This document shows positions 18,410 through 28,772 of a stretch of 64,000 nt of DNA, piece by piece. Position 1 is the first letter of the stretch, and each line of letters starts with the position of its first letter. The notes under the pieces were generated by a model. It was given only the letters and a program-made list of their open reading frames with translations. It ran no database searches and was not told where the DNA came from. Where the stretch lies: positions 32,203,801-32,267,800 of the forward strand of contig JAWZYU010000019.1 of assembly GCA_038380435.1 (NCBI GenBank), given 5' to 3'. Both the position numbers and the translations under genes were made by a program. Source of the DNA: Ryuthela nishihirai. Lineage: Eukaryota; Arthropoda; Arachnida; Araneae; Heptathelidae.

Positions 18410-19989
18410 CACTGCTCGACATTGAAAGTTCCCCACCCAGATGGACATGTCTTGCAAACATGTAAATAGAAGGGTGGGTGTAAGCAATTGAGATATCCAA
18501 ATGATGATAATCCGCAGCCAATGGCGTGTGTGGCTCAAGAGATAAAAGATGCAAGAAGAAACATGGATGGTATTGTGTTTATGCAGGTGGAAGTCATGCG
18601 AACCGTTGAGATTAGATGGTTCCACTTGGAAATTGTTCATCGAAGGCGCCTGGTAGACGCTGTTGGCAGTTTTGTCGCCAATTAGACGTTTTTGAGAGAG
18701 GAAATATTATAGGCCTATGTGAAGCTGGATGGACTACACGTCGTGTCACTGCCCATGTTCATCGGGATGCACGAACTGTTGGACACTGTTTGCAACAGTG
18801 GCGAAATAAAGGTTCTAGCGTGCGTCGCAGAGGGAGTGGTGCCATTCGACAGATGTCATCAAGGCTTGACAGGCGCATTGTTCGCCGTGATCGTTCGTCA
18901 CCATAGAGCACTGCAGGCGATATTCAACGGGTTGTGCCAGCAGCCATGGACGTCCCCATAACGACCCAAACAGTAAACCGAAGGTTACATGAGGTACATC
19001 TGCGCTCTAGGCAACTGTTACGTCGACTGCCATTGACTGCAAACATCGCAGCGCTCGTCTGACTTGGTGCCAAAGTCGTGTGAACTGCGGTCACGAATGA
19101 AACACTATTGTGCTTAGTGATGAATCCCGTTTCTGTCTGGGTGCGACGGGTCCATGTATGGCGACAACCTGGCAAGAGGACGGATCCAGCTTTTGTTCAC
19201 GACTGGCAGCACACCAAGCAGCAAGGCATAATGGTATGGGGTGCTATTGGATATGACACCAGGTCACCTCTTGTCCGCATCACGGGAAAACTGACAGCTG
19301 CAAAATCGTTAGTATGGTCTGCAGTCTGTTTTGTTACCGTTCCTAGGAGGCATGCAGCAGCCCATTTTTCAGCATGACAACGCTCATCTACACACTGCTA
19401 GGGTCTCCAGACAATGTTTGCAACATGTTCAAGTATTGCCATGGCCAGCAAGATCTCCAGATTTATCCCCAATAGAAAATCTGTGGGACCACATTGGATG
19501 ACGTGTGCAATCATTTCACTGGTCGGTGCGGAATCTCGATGAATTATGGGATCAAGTAAGCACTGCTTGTGTGCAATTCCTCAGGACCATATCTGTCGAC
19601 TGTATGACTCCATGTCACGCCGTATTGCTGCCTGTATTGCCGTTCACGGCGGTGCAACCACCTACTGAGGCAGTCACATTGCGCTGCATTATCTCATTAT
19701 CTAACCGCTGTAAGTGGCTGCAACTTAAATCATGCCATGCCAATATGCATTGCTATGCGTATGCTACATTTCATCCCTATCCCCTCACTCCTTCTGGATG
19801 GGGCAATTTCAATGTCGTCCAGTCCATCTAAGGATTTTCCGGGTGTTATGCTACATTATCTCATCTTCTAACCATTGTAAATGTCTGCAACTTAAATCAT
19901 GGCATGCCAATATGAATTGCTATGTGTGCTACATTTCACCCTATCCCCTCACTCCTTCTGGGTGGGGAAAATTTCAATGTCGTCCAGTG
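18410..19989 (+). mobile_element. Tc1 transposon, degenerate, with duplicated 3' end
   Basis: The left end reads CACTGCTCGACATTGAAAG; the right end, reversed, reads CACTGGACGACATTGAAAT and is followed by TA (19990-19991). Both continue into a CCCCACCCAGA-like string. Between them is a broken Tc1 transposase gene. The 3' terminal 160 bp are present twice in tandem (19683-20011). The left flank has CA instead of TA, so the left duplication is lost or mutated. Confidence 0.82.
18640..19560 (+). pseudogene. Tc1 (DD34E-type) transposase, frameshifted
   Basis: Family blocks occur in order but in different frames: the paired-like DNA-binding domain (ERGNIIGLCEAGWTTRRVT, then DARTVGHCLQQWRNKGS) near 18690-18800; the first catalytic D in VLSDESRFCLG near 19120; RVHVWRQPGKR and IMVWGAIGYDTRSPLV at 19150-19280; the second D in HDNAHLHTARVS near 19375; and the glutamate block PWPARSPDLSPIENLW near 19440-19490. 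In-frame stops (for instance before 18906, after DHIG) and at least three frame changes make it non-functional. Confidence 0.88.
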
Positions 19990-20011
19990 TATCTAAGGAT
20001 TTTCCGGGTGT
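19683..20011 (+). repeat. Tandem duplication of the Tc1 3' terminus
   Basis: Two consecutive blocks of about 160 bp share CTGCAACTTAAATCATG, TATCCCCTCACTCCTTCTGG, TTTCAATGTCGTCCAGT and TCTAAGGATTTTCCGGGTGT. Each holds one copy of the Tc1 right end plus about 20 bp of flanking host DNA, so the duplication happened after insertion. Confidence 0.88.
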
Positions 20012-20360
20012 TGGTTGTTTTACCTCTGAGAGACGCTTTTTTCTCATAACAGGCTAAATGTCTAGGTCACAAGAAACCCAAGGCTCAGTGTTGGGTAATG
20101 GAAAGGACCTACAGGACAGATGTTGGGAGACAGATGAATGCCTTCCAGCGTGTTCTTTAATGTGAACTGAGTGTGGTTCTCCTGAACACAGTGTTACGCG
20201 GACGGCGGCCTTTTCAAGTCCATCGATGTCCCCTTTCTCATCGAAGGCAGGGGTGGGGGGAAGAGGTTTTTGGAGATAAATCTCTACCCAGACATGTTGG
20301 GATTCGATCCTGGGAATTAGAGATTACTAGTCAGCGCAATATTGATTCAGCCACGCCCTT
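20012..20360 (-). mobile_element. SINE-B copy, old
   Basis: Begins GGTTGTTTTACCTCTGAGAG, continues CAGCGTGTTCTTTAATGTG and GGCGGCCTTTTCAAG, and ends with a worn head (GGGATTCGATCCTGGGAATT, TTCAGCCACGCCC). Starts right at the end of the duplicated Tc1 terminus. Confidence 0.87.
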
Positions 20361-21170
20361 ACTTCTGTCCTACGTTTATCATTGGAGTGACGATGCATTA
20401 GCCAAGAGATCCCGGTTCGAATCCTGGAAAAGTGTATATTTATTATGAAAAGTGTATCAACTGAAACTTCGCTTTACCTACGCCTGCAAATTGTGCCATG
20501 TTCTGCTCACATCTCTATGCTGAGTGATTTAAGAGATTTGTTTCTTGCCATTTCTACTACTCCTGTCAAGCGAAAGGACCAGGTGTGAAAATTACTCATA
20601 ATCTTATGTTAAAGGAGGAAGTAATTTAGAGAAGGAAGCATTTATTTGCAAAGCCTTGGTTTTCCCAACTTGTGGTTTCTGTGCGAAACGGTGTAGGTGG
20701 TGACCCGAATGAATCGACCAGCGTTTCTTTCAGTGTTAGCTTTCCTTCTTAGGACGTTGAGCATAGCAGCATCATATCATCAAATTTTCTTCGAAATTAC
20801 CTCTCATCTGGACAGGTTTTAATGTCACGTTAATGACTTAGCAAGAGTAATTCCCTTGATTACTTTAAAAATCATCGCACACAAAAATGACTTGCACTTT
20901 TTTTGGAAGTATAAATATACCTTAGTGTCGTGATCAAAACACAATGATTGTTCAACTAATTATGATTATTTATGCATTTCTGTCTTAGGCCATACACAAT
21001 ACAAACACATGTTTTGCACATGTCCTATCATACTGCATGACTCGTGCATCTCATCTCTGCACAACTGCAATTTGAAGCAAGACTTAGAACTTTGAAATTT
21101 TACCTACTTTTATAAGGTATGATCTGAAGAGGTCCAATTTTTTTGGTAAATATGTTTTAATAAAAATTTG
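20361..21170. other. Unassigned sequence, 0.8 kb
   Basis: No coding or repeat match recognised. A tRNA-like phrase near 20405 (GATCCCGGTTCGAATCCTGG) may be an isolated B-box remnant of a SINE. Confidence 0.35.
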
Positions 21171-21359
21171 TTTTGTAAAATTTTTTTGGGCACGCCGTTA
21201 GAGTTTAAAAGTCGCTAGATATATGTTATATATATATATGTTTTATTTTATTCCCATTGTTATACTGTAACTATAGTTTTATTTATCTGTACAAGGGGTA
21301 CGCCAGTTACACACACATTTCCAGGGAGTACCTGAAGCAGAAAAGGTTGAGAACCACTG
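21170..21359 (+). mobile_element. hAT-like MITE-2, 5'-worn copy
   Basis: TTTTTTTGGGCACGCCGTTA, GTCGCTAGAT, GGGGTACGCCAGTTAC and ACATTTCCAGGGAGTACCTG match the complete copy at 53129-53359. The right end GGTTGAGAACCACTG is an hAT-type terminus; the left end is not clear. Includes a short (TA)n. Confidence 0.75.
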
Positions 21360-21529
21360 TACTATGCTATTCTACAAGACATGGTGTAAATTGATAGATG
21401 AAACAATTATAGTGAAACAAAGGGACTATTATATATGTTTGACCGACATTTTCACTGAAATATATTAGTATTATATTATATAGTTTTTTTTATATAATAG
21501 ACTATATAATAGTTTTTTATAAATAAAAA

Positions 21530-21730
21530 ATAAAAAAAAATAAATACCCCCTCAAGCAGCTGCTTGAGACAAAGGTCTGACAGGAGCCTGTCAGTTTACA
21601 TGCCAAAGTAGAAGTTCTGAGAGGATGGCAGGACATCAGCAGAAAAACGACACATACATCCATGCCTTACCCGGGGCTCGAACCCAGGTCCCTTAGATTA
21701 GTAGCCAAGCGCGCTAATCACTCGGTAGTC
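21530..21730 (-). mobile_element. SINE-A copy
   Basis: Inverted, nearly full length: ATACCCCCTCAAGCAGCTGC, GTCTGACAGGAGCCTGTCAG, ACCCGGGGCTCGAACCCAGG, ending in CACTCGGTAG within the A box. Flanks are both A/T runs (TATAAAATAAAA-like), so the duplication is only suggestive. Confidence 0.92.
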
Positions 21731-22197
21731 TATAAAATAAAAAAAAGACAAAAAAGCAATTTTGTGTAAACTTTTTTATGTACTTATATGTTCATAAATT
21801 AACGGAAAACAACAACAACAACAAAAAAAAAACTGTGCTGGTCTAAGATGGTTTTAATTTGCAGCCGTGCTCAAACTGTAGTCGTATCCAAGGAAGAAAT
21901 TGTAAATTATAGTCTGGGTTGCTATTTGAACATTTACGTATGCCAGTAGGTGAGGATGCCAGTTCCATTATATGTGAACTATATGTAGATTTATAACTGC
22001 TACCAACCTCAAAAAAGCGAAATTGTATTCGAATTAATTGTATTTTTATTTAAAATTAATTGTAAGTGACTTTCAATGTGAAATTGAATTGTATATCTAT
22101 CAAATGATGAAAATTCCTTCAATTCAGTTGTTAACTATGCAGTTTCATAATTTCTTGGTAATCACCCGAGTTGCCACTAACTGAGCAGTACAATATA

Positions 22198-23125
22198 CAG
22201 TCGGCTCTCGATTTACGTGTGGGTTGCATTCTTCAAAAGGGGCATAAATCAAAAATACGTAAATGAAACATAATTTTTTCCATAAGAGAAAAAAAGCAAA
22301 TGGTCGGATATTGAGGAATGGGGGTAAGCGCTGCCTCAAAATTCATGGGGTGGCTCAGTCGGTAGTGTGCCAGGCTCTTAATCTGTACTTCCCAGGTTCG
22401 AATCCCGCCTGGGCCAGCGTTAAGATTTATATCCGCAAAACTACCTGCCCTCGGTCAATAGGGGACACTGATGAACTTGGAAAGGCCGCCGTCCGTTAAG
22501 ATGGGACGTTTAACAACCCAGTCTCAAAACTCATACATTTATTTCTTCTCTGCTTTATTTATCACTATATACTATTTATTCGTTACAATACTAAAATATC
22601 ACTATATACTATTTATTCGTTACAATACTAAAGATATTACAGTACATTGCAGTAAGGCTAAAAATAAAACAATACATCCTATCTAGAAAAAACCAGCCTA
22701 TATCCAATAAGAAAATAATAATTGTTTACGAAATTTTTTTTTATAACGCCGAGAGCTCTCTCTGATATTTGTTGCTGCTGATGTGACTGGAAAAAGTTGA
22801 GAATTATAGAGTTAGGGGGTCCTCTGATTCCGATGAGAGAGTAAGCAAAAGTATAGATGCATCCTCACCTACTGGCAGTTGTTGGGCAGAGGACTGAGTT
22901 TCAAGTTTAATGCCTTTCTTTTTTCTCAAGGAATGAAAGCAACGATATTTCAAAAGTTTTAATTACCCCTTCTTTTCAAAAGTTCTGATTTCAAACTGTT
23001 ATTCCAAAAGAAAAAAGAAAAAGAAAAAATCCGCGTAATTGCAAAAAACAAGATGCAAATACAGTGACATCGTTATTCAAAAAAAAGAAGAGTGAATTAA
23101 ATCTGCGTAAATCGAGAGCCAATTG
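22198..23125. mobile_element. Tigger-like non-autonomous element, 928 bp, with nested SINE-B
   Basis: The left end CAGTCGGCTCTCGATTTACG and right end (complement CAATTGGCTCTCGATTTACG) form inverted termini flanked by TA (22196-22197 and 23126-23127). CGATTTACG-type ends are common in pogo/Tigger elements. No transposase is present. The interior holds an internally deleted SINE-B (22347-22522) and a direct duplication of about 40 bp around 22560-22630 (CACTATATACTATTTATTCG twice). Confidence 0.87.
22347..22522 (+). mobile_element. SINE-B copy with large internal deletion
   Basis: The head is complete (GGTGGCTCAGTCGGTAGTGT, GGTTCGAATCCCGCC), the body runs to GATGGGACGTT, then jumps straight to the 3' end TAACAACCCA. 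About 200 bp are missing. A 12 bp duplication, CTCAAAATTCAT (22335-22346) and CTCAAAACTCAT (22523-22534), brackets the short form, so it inserted in, or was reduced to, this state as a unit. Confidence 0.87.
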
Positions 23126-23895
23126 TACTAATAAAATGCTTTGCCAATAAACGTAATGTTAATTTCTACTCTCACACCGACAACACTTTTCCCAGGCTTG
23201 CAAAATACCGGGTATTACACACATTAAGTAGAAGTCACACAAACACACAAACTATTACCGGTTATCGTAGCAGACACCAACTCCATCAATTTCCAACTAC
23301 AACGCTGTCTGAGACAGTAAAGTTGAGAATCGCGCACGTGCATCGCTGAATGCCTGGGGGCATTGGTGAGCCACGCCTTCTCATCAAGGGGGAGGTGAGC
23401 AGCCTGAGAGGTTTGAAAGGGAGGGGGGGGGGAAATGCTGTGGAGCGCGCGGTTCTAATGATGGCAAATGACACGTTAGTTGATAGGCTGTCAGCAGCGG
23501 CAACAGCAGCAATAAGGTGAAGCCAATGTCTTGAAATTCGGCTCTACAGCACAGCCACGTGGTATGCATCTTCCCTGGGGGCTGTTCAGGAAACCTTATT
23601 TAAGGAATTTTCGAGTACCAGCAAGGTGTAAGGAGCTTCCATTCCTGGGTATCAAATCGGAAATTGATTTGTAAGTTTTAGAATATTGAGGAGATTCTCA
23701 CTTAAGCAATTATATAGTATAAAGTTTGATAAGGGTGTAGAAAATTCAGACTGTGATAATAATGGTTGACGTAAGCTTGAGTATTAATCAGTGTTCGGCA
23801 AAGACAAGATTTCCTTTTGGGATTTTGAAATGAGGGGCCTTTTCCAGAGTCAGATTTGTCGTTTTTATTAAAATTAAGAGTAGTGATGCGAATGT
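23126..23895. other. Unassigned, GC/CpG-richer block
   Basis: From about 23300 to 23570 the sequence is clearly richer in G+C than its surroundings, with a G run near 23425-23432 and several CpG. No gene or repeat recognised. Could be an unannotated repeat or a regulatory segment. Confidence 0.35.
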
Positions 23896-23899
23896 GGTG

Positions 23900-24237
23900 A
23901 CACTCGCCTGAGGGCCATTGTTTTTAATACACTGGTCAAAATGACGAAGTCACAAGAACCCCCTGTAGCGCAAATGTGAGTAGTAAAAGGGATCCAATAA
24001 AGGGGTAAAAGGGAGACAGCTGTTGGGAAACAGATGAAAGTCACCCATCATGACTATCCAGAGTATTCTTCAATGAAAACACGTCATGGCTTTCTTGTAC
24101 ACAAAGACACGGTTTAATGTCTCATCCGAAGGACAGCAACTTTTTCAAGCTTATCGATGTTTCATTTCTTAATAAGTACTGAGAGAAAGTTTAACAGAGA
24201 AAGCCTTAACGCAGGCGTAGTGTGGACTCGAACCTGG
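23900..24237 (-). mobile_element. SINE-B copy, very old
   Basis: Weak but ordered matches: CACAAGAACCCCC, GGAGACAGCTGTTGGGAAAC, ACGGTTTAATGTCTCATCCG and TGGACTCGAACCTGGATT. A head-to-tail neighbour of the next copy. Confidence 0.65.
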
Positions 24238-24785
24238 ATTGAGTTGCCTCTGAGTGTCACTTTTTTCACATGATGAGTTAAATTGCCAGGTCTCAAATAC
24301 CCCAAAAACTCAGAGAAGGTTGAGGAAAGGAGACCGACTGGACAGATGGAAGCTTTCTGTGAAGCATGAACAAGGTACGGCTCTCCTGTACAAGGTGCCT
24401 CAGCTTTAAATCCCATCCTACAGACGGTAGTTTCTTCAATACTCATAAGTGTACCCTTTCTGACCGAGGGTAAGCTGTGTCGCCCGTCTGACATCCGGGC
24501 GGGCATCGGGTGATCGGGGTGGCTCCCATTGAGGTCCCCACCACTGTCATCGGTGGGGATTCCTCTTGCCGCAGTGCCGGGTGTGGTCCCACACCCGGTG
24601 TCTGCGTGTACTGTTACCATCGAGGAAAATCCATCCTCTCATTATCACCTTTGTTTATATATAGAGTTATATATATATTTTTAAGTGTGTATTTTTGGAT
24701 GAAGTTTGTAAAAAAAAAAAAATTGGCTCAAGTAAGACTCGAACCTGGGAAACGCGGATTGCGAGCCTGGCGCGAGACCGAATAA
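24238..24785 (-). mobile_element. SINE-B copy, old, interrupted by a LINE 3' end
   Basis: Left part: TTGAGTTGCCTCTGAGTGTC, CTCAGAGAAGGTTGAGG and TCCCATCCTACAGACGGTAG to CTGACCGAGGGTAAGC. The right part resumes at GGCTCAAGTAAGACTCGAAC with a head (GGATTGCGAGCCTGGCGCG). The interruption spans 24476-24727, and some SINE sequence next to it is lost. Confidence 0.82.
24476..24727 (+). mobile_element. GC-rich insertion with poly(A), probable LINE 3' end
   Basis: A GC-rich segment with three strong hairpins (CGCCCGTCTGACATCCGGGCG; CCCCACCACTG...CGGTGGGG; CCGGGTGTGGTCCCACACCCGG) is followed by an A/T-rich stretch and a run of 13 A. Composition differs sharply from the surroundings. A 5'-truncated non-LTR retrotransposon 3' UTR with poly(A) fits best. 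The family is unknown, and a structured-RNA retrocopy is an alternative. Confidence 0.6.
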
Positions 24786-24860
24786 GCCAACTACTCACCT
24801 AATTCGAACCTGAGAACATAAGTTTAACGAGCTTGGAATACTACTGACTAAACCAACTCC
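24786..24860 (-). mobile_element. SINE-B head fragment, old
   Basis: TTCGAACCTGAGAACATAAG and ACGAGCTTGGAATACTACTG resemble the inverted head. It follows another head directly, the same arrangement seen at 5641 and 10850. Confidence 0.55.
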
Positions 24861-25334
24861 TAAACCGCTCTGTTGCAGCTTCAAACAAAATTTCGCAATT
24901 AGCGTCTATATATGGTTCGAGAATTAACATTAAAATTACAGTGAAACGTGATAATTATGCAAATGAGGTAACTTCTAAAAGTAGCAAGATCTATGGGATT
25001 GTAACATTTCAAAATGAACATGCAACCGACCATTTTGGAATAACAGATGGTTTCAGAACATTTTAAAAGAAAACCCCTAGATGACTCGAAAAGATGGAGA
25101 GTTATCGGGAAGTTGAATTCGGGCAATATCATGGAGGAAACAGATTCCTTGATATCAACCACTTCAACATCTTACGGTTATGTAAACAATTACAGTCAAA
25201 CCGAAAGGTTGCATTTACTGGTATTAATCTATCATTTTGAATAGAAAAATCAAATAACCTTTATCAAGATTTTTTTATTAGGAATTGTTTATTCGTCCTT
25301 GAGTCCTATTTCATTCTAAAGCAGGCCCTAGATA

Positions 25335-26813
25335 AGGTTACCAGACTACAGTGCTCTAAATGGAGGAGAGAAAAGGTAGAAATGGAGGACAAAGGATGGG
25401 TTGTTTTACCTCTGAGCGGCACTTTTTTGCACATTATGGGCTAAATGACCAGGTCACATGGACCCTGCAGGCTCAGAGAAGGTTGGGAGAGGGGATCCAC
25501 TGGAACAGCTGTTGGGAGACAGATTGTTGCCTCCCGTCAAGGTCATCCAGCGTGTTCTTTAACGCGCACAGGGTATGGCTCTCCCGCACACGGGGCCACA
25601 GCTTAACGTCCCATCCGACGGACGGGGGCTTTCCAAGCCCATCGGTGTCCCTACTGACCGTGGGCTGGGTAGGGAATTCTGCGGAGATAAATTTCAACGA
25701 TGACCCAACTGGGATTCGGACCTGGGAACTACAGATTACGAGCCTGGAGCGCTACTGACTGAGCCACCCCCGCCCCATAGAGGACAAAGGAGGACATGCT
25801 TTCAATTTATGAAGTAAAATGTTTTTTTCCTAACAAGTTTTATTTCAAGTACCGACTAACAGTTTAGTCAGAAAAAGGCCAAAGTCTAAATTTCAGTACA
25901 CTTCAAAATATATGACGTGCGGATTTTTATTCATACGAGATAAGCAAACAAAGGTTATTTGGCCGTGTGTTGCATAGTGATTAGTAACTATGTGCGGTTG
26001 CAGAAGGCAAACTTTGTGTGTTTCTATTAACTATAACTAGGGTAGTGGTCAGCAGTGACTTTGTCCTTTCTACGGTATATTATTCTCTATGAGAAGGCTT
26101 TTATAAACTAGGAGTAATTCCTTCGCTGTCCTTCTGTGTTGCAAATAAAAAAAAATAAAACTGCTGTCGACTTTCGTCTTCCGCTATTTATTAACGAAAG
26201 TAAAATTTTCTGAAGATCTCACTATGGCATGTAAATTGAATATATTGAGATTACAGAAAATAGTAACTTTTATAAAAAGAGAGACAATTTAGCATTAACG
26301 ATTTCTTTACAGTATATTATTTCACGATTAACACAGTAAATGATATTCAATGGCGTATTAAGTATTTGTAGTCCCCAAACGCAACCTAATTTTGAAGTCC
26401 CTCTAAAAATTTAAAACAGTGCTTTTTTTAAGGATGTTAAGCTAAAATGAATGAATTGAAAAGAAAAAAAAACATTTGTTATCATTATTATTTATATTTT
26501 TATCAATTAACAAAACGTTGAAAAAAATGTAGTTTTCCCTTTGATTTTTTTAGACCACTGCGAAACTGAGTCCCCAAGCGTGTGTTGCTTGCGCATGTGC
26601 GATGATCCACCACTGATTATATTCTAATCATAAGTTCAAGAAATTTAAAAAAGGAAAATAGGAAAAATTAATGCCTTAATTTTAATTTAAAACATGTTAT
26701 AAGTTTATACAAAAAGGTGGACATTTCATGTTTTTCCAAAATTCCGGGAGGGCACGAGATAAAAAAAAGGACATGTCCTCCTTTTGGAGGACATATTATG
26801 GTAACCCTAGAGG
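25335..26813. mobile_element. Candidate non-autonomous DNA element with GGTTACCA ends, carrying SINE-B
   Basis: AAGGTTACCAGACTACAG at the left and the reverse of ATATTATGGTAACCCTAG at the right face each other, and both are followed inward by GGAGGA / AGGACAT motifs. CCCTAGAT lies left and CCCTAGAG right. The interior is AT-rich without a transposase and includes a young SINE-B. Boundaries and class (hAT-like) are tentative. Confidence 0.5.
25397..25779 (-). mobile_element. SINE-B copy, full length, young
   Basis: From GGGTTGTTTTACCTCTGAGC to CCACCCCCGCCCC. Perfect 12 bp duplication GAGGACAAAGGA at 25385-25396 and 25780-25791. A few single-base differences from the other young copies. Confidence 0.95.
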
Positions 26814-26854
26814 CATTTTAATTTCTCGAAAAGTGCATGAAATAATAAAAAATA

Positions 26855-27012
26855 AATAAATACCCCCTCAAGCAGCTGCTTACCACAGAGGTCTGACAGG
26901 AGCCTATCAGTTTATATGTCATAGTAGAAGGTCTGTGAGGATGGCAGGACCTCAGCAGAATAACATCACAAACGTCCATGCCTTATCCGGGGCTCGAACC
27001 CAGATCCCTTAA
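26855..27012 (-). mobile_element. SINE-A copy lacking the A-box end
   Basis: ATACCCCCTCAAGCAGCTGC, AGGTCTGACAGGAGCC, GGCTCGAACCCAGATCCCTT, then ends before the A box. A 5'-truncated insertion. Confidence 0.88.
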
Positions 27013-27071
27013 ATTTACGTAATTAAAAAGAAAAAATTAATTTTATGTATTTTTTTCCAATACAGCATTTT

Positions 27072-27127
27072 GAAGGGGGGGGGGGGAGGCAAACCCTCTT
27101 GCTTCCCCATTTAGATTTGCCCCTGTT
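27072..27127 (-). mobile_element. MITE-1 end fragment
   Basis: On the minus strand it reads CAGGGGCAAATCTAAATGGG then GCAAGAGGGTTTGCC and a run of C, matching the first 55 bp of MITE-1. The rest is missing. Confidence 0.55.
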
Positions 27128-27606
27128 TTAAATTATTGAGATACTAATCACTTCATTGTTTTTATTTTTGCCTTCTACACTCATTAAGTTAAATTTAACA
27201 CTGATTGTAGAAATCCTGTTTCTCCCATAAAAGTTGCACCACATCATTTCATCAATTTATGTAATTTATTGGAGGTATTATCCGACATATTAATCGCTTA
27301 TTTATTTGTATAAGATTTATTTCTACAGTGTACACAAATTAACAAAAGAGATTTCGCGGATATCAAATCGTTTTCTTATTTATCCTAGGTAGTGGGGGAA
27401 GCAATTTCTTTTATTTAAAAAATAAATGAGAAATTATTTTTGTTTTTTACAGATACTAATAAAATACTTCTATTTGCAGGTTCCCAATCATTCGCTACTT
27501 CAAATTTACGTAAGGGGTGCTAAAGGTAGGAAATATACTTTATTTAAAAAAGTGCATCCCGTATTCGCCAGAGGCAATACGTTATTCGTCAAACTTTTGT
27601 ACTGTT
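27128..27606. other. Unassigned AT-rich sequence
   Basis: No gene or repeat recognised; short open frames only. Confidence 0.3.
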
Positions 27607-27619
27607 TTGTTCGCATGAA

Positions 27620-28002
27620 ATGGTGGCTCAGTCGGTAGCGCACCAGGCTCGTAATCTGTAGTTCCCAGGTTCGAGTCCCAGCTGGGTCAGCGTTGAGAAT
27701 TATCTCCGCAAAAATTCCCCCGCCTTGCCCACGGTCAGTAGGGGACACCGATGTGCTTAGAAAGGCCGCCGTCCGTCGGATGGGACGTTAAGCCGGTGGC
27801 CCCGTGTGCGGGAGAGCCATACCCTGTGCACGTTAAAGAACACGCTGCATGGCCTTGAAGGGAGGCTACCATCTGTCTCCTAACAGCTGTTCCAGTGGGT
27901 CCCCTCCCCCCAACCTTCTCTGAGCCTTCGGGGTCCATGTGACCTGGCCATTTAGCCCATGGTGTGCAAAAAAGTGCCGCTCAGAGGTAAAACAACCCAA
28001 CC
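27620..28002 (+). mobile_element. SINE-B copy, full length, young
   Basis: Head TGGTGGCTCAGTCGGTAGCG, B box GGTTCGAGTCCC, end AAAACAACCCAACC. Perfect 13 bp duplication TTGTTCGCATGAA at 27607-27619 and 28003-28015. Parts of it are read as short frames on the opposite strand, which are not genes. Confidence 0.96.
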
Positions 28003-28015
28003 TTGTTCGCATGAA

Positions 28016-28372
28016 GAATCTGTGTTGTTAATATTTTACTATCTTCCTCCTAGTAATCGTATGCATGTATTATATATATAAATTAAGTAATAAGATTTAG
28101 AAAATAAAAATCCATCCTTATAGCCAGCTTTTCATTATTTGACTAAAGGCTTGGGCAAAAAAGCTCATAGTCTCAGTCAGTTTCTGACCACAAAATCTTT
28201 ACAAAAACGACACATGTTATTTTATTTCCCTTCATAAAAAATATCCATCCTCTTATTCTGTTTCCCACCATTCGGCTGGAACATTGGAAAACAATACGAA
28301 ATAAAAAGCACATTTCTTTCCATCTATTGAGCAAAATCTCAACAAATAACTTCTGTCTAATTTCGTTTCACA
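28016..28372. other. Spacer between two young SINE-B copies
   Basis: AT-rich; nothing recognised. The two flanking SINEs are in the same orientation, so they could recombine and delete this segment. Confidence 0.35.
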
Positions 28373-28383
28373 CCCCTTGGCCA

Positions 28384-28761
28384 TGGGGTGGCTCAGTCGG
28401 TAGTGCGCCAGGCTCGTAATCTGTAGTTCCCAGGTTCGAGTCCCAGCTGGGTCAGCGTTGAGATTTATCTCCGCAAAATTTCCCGCCCTGCCCACGGTCA
28501 GTAGGGGACACCGATGGGCTTGGAAAGGCCGCCGTCCGTCGGATGGTACGTTAAGCCGTGGCCCCGTGTGCGGGAGAGACATACCCTGTGCACGTTAAAG
28601 AACACGCTGGATGGCCTTGACGGGGGGCTACCATCTGTCTCCCAACAGCTGTTTCAGTGGGTACCCTCCCCCAACCTTCTCTGAGCCTTCGGGGTCCATG
28701 TGACCTGGCCATTTAGCCCATGGTGTGCAAAAAAGTGCCGCTCAGAGGTAAAACAACCCAA
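28384..28761 (+). mobile_element. SINE-B copy, full length, young
   Basis: Head TGGGGTGGCTCAGTCGGTAG to end AAAACAACCCAA. Perfect 11 bp duplication CCCCTTGGCCA at 28373-28383 and 28762-28772. Nearly identical to the copy 0.4 kb upstream. Confidence 0.95.
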
Positions 28762-28772
28762 CCCCTTGGCCA

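Noticed and set aside
20400..20440. Isolated tRNA-like B box as a separate gene
   Set aside because: Only one box is present, adjacent to an old SINE-B; best seen as a SINE remnant.
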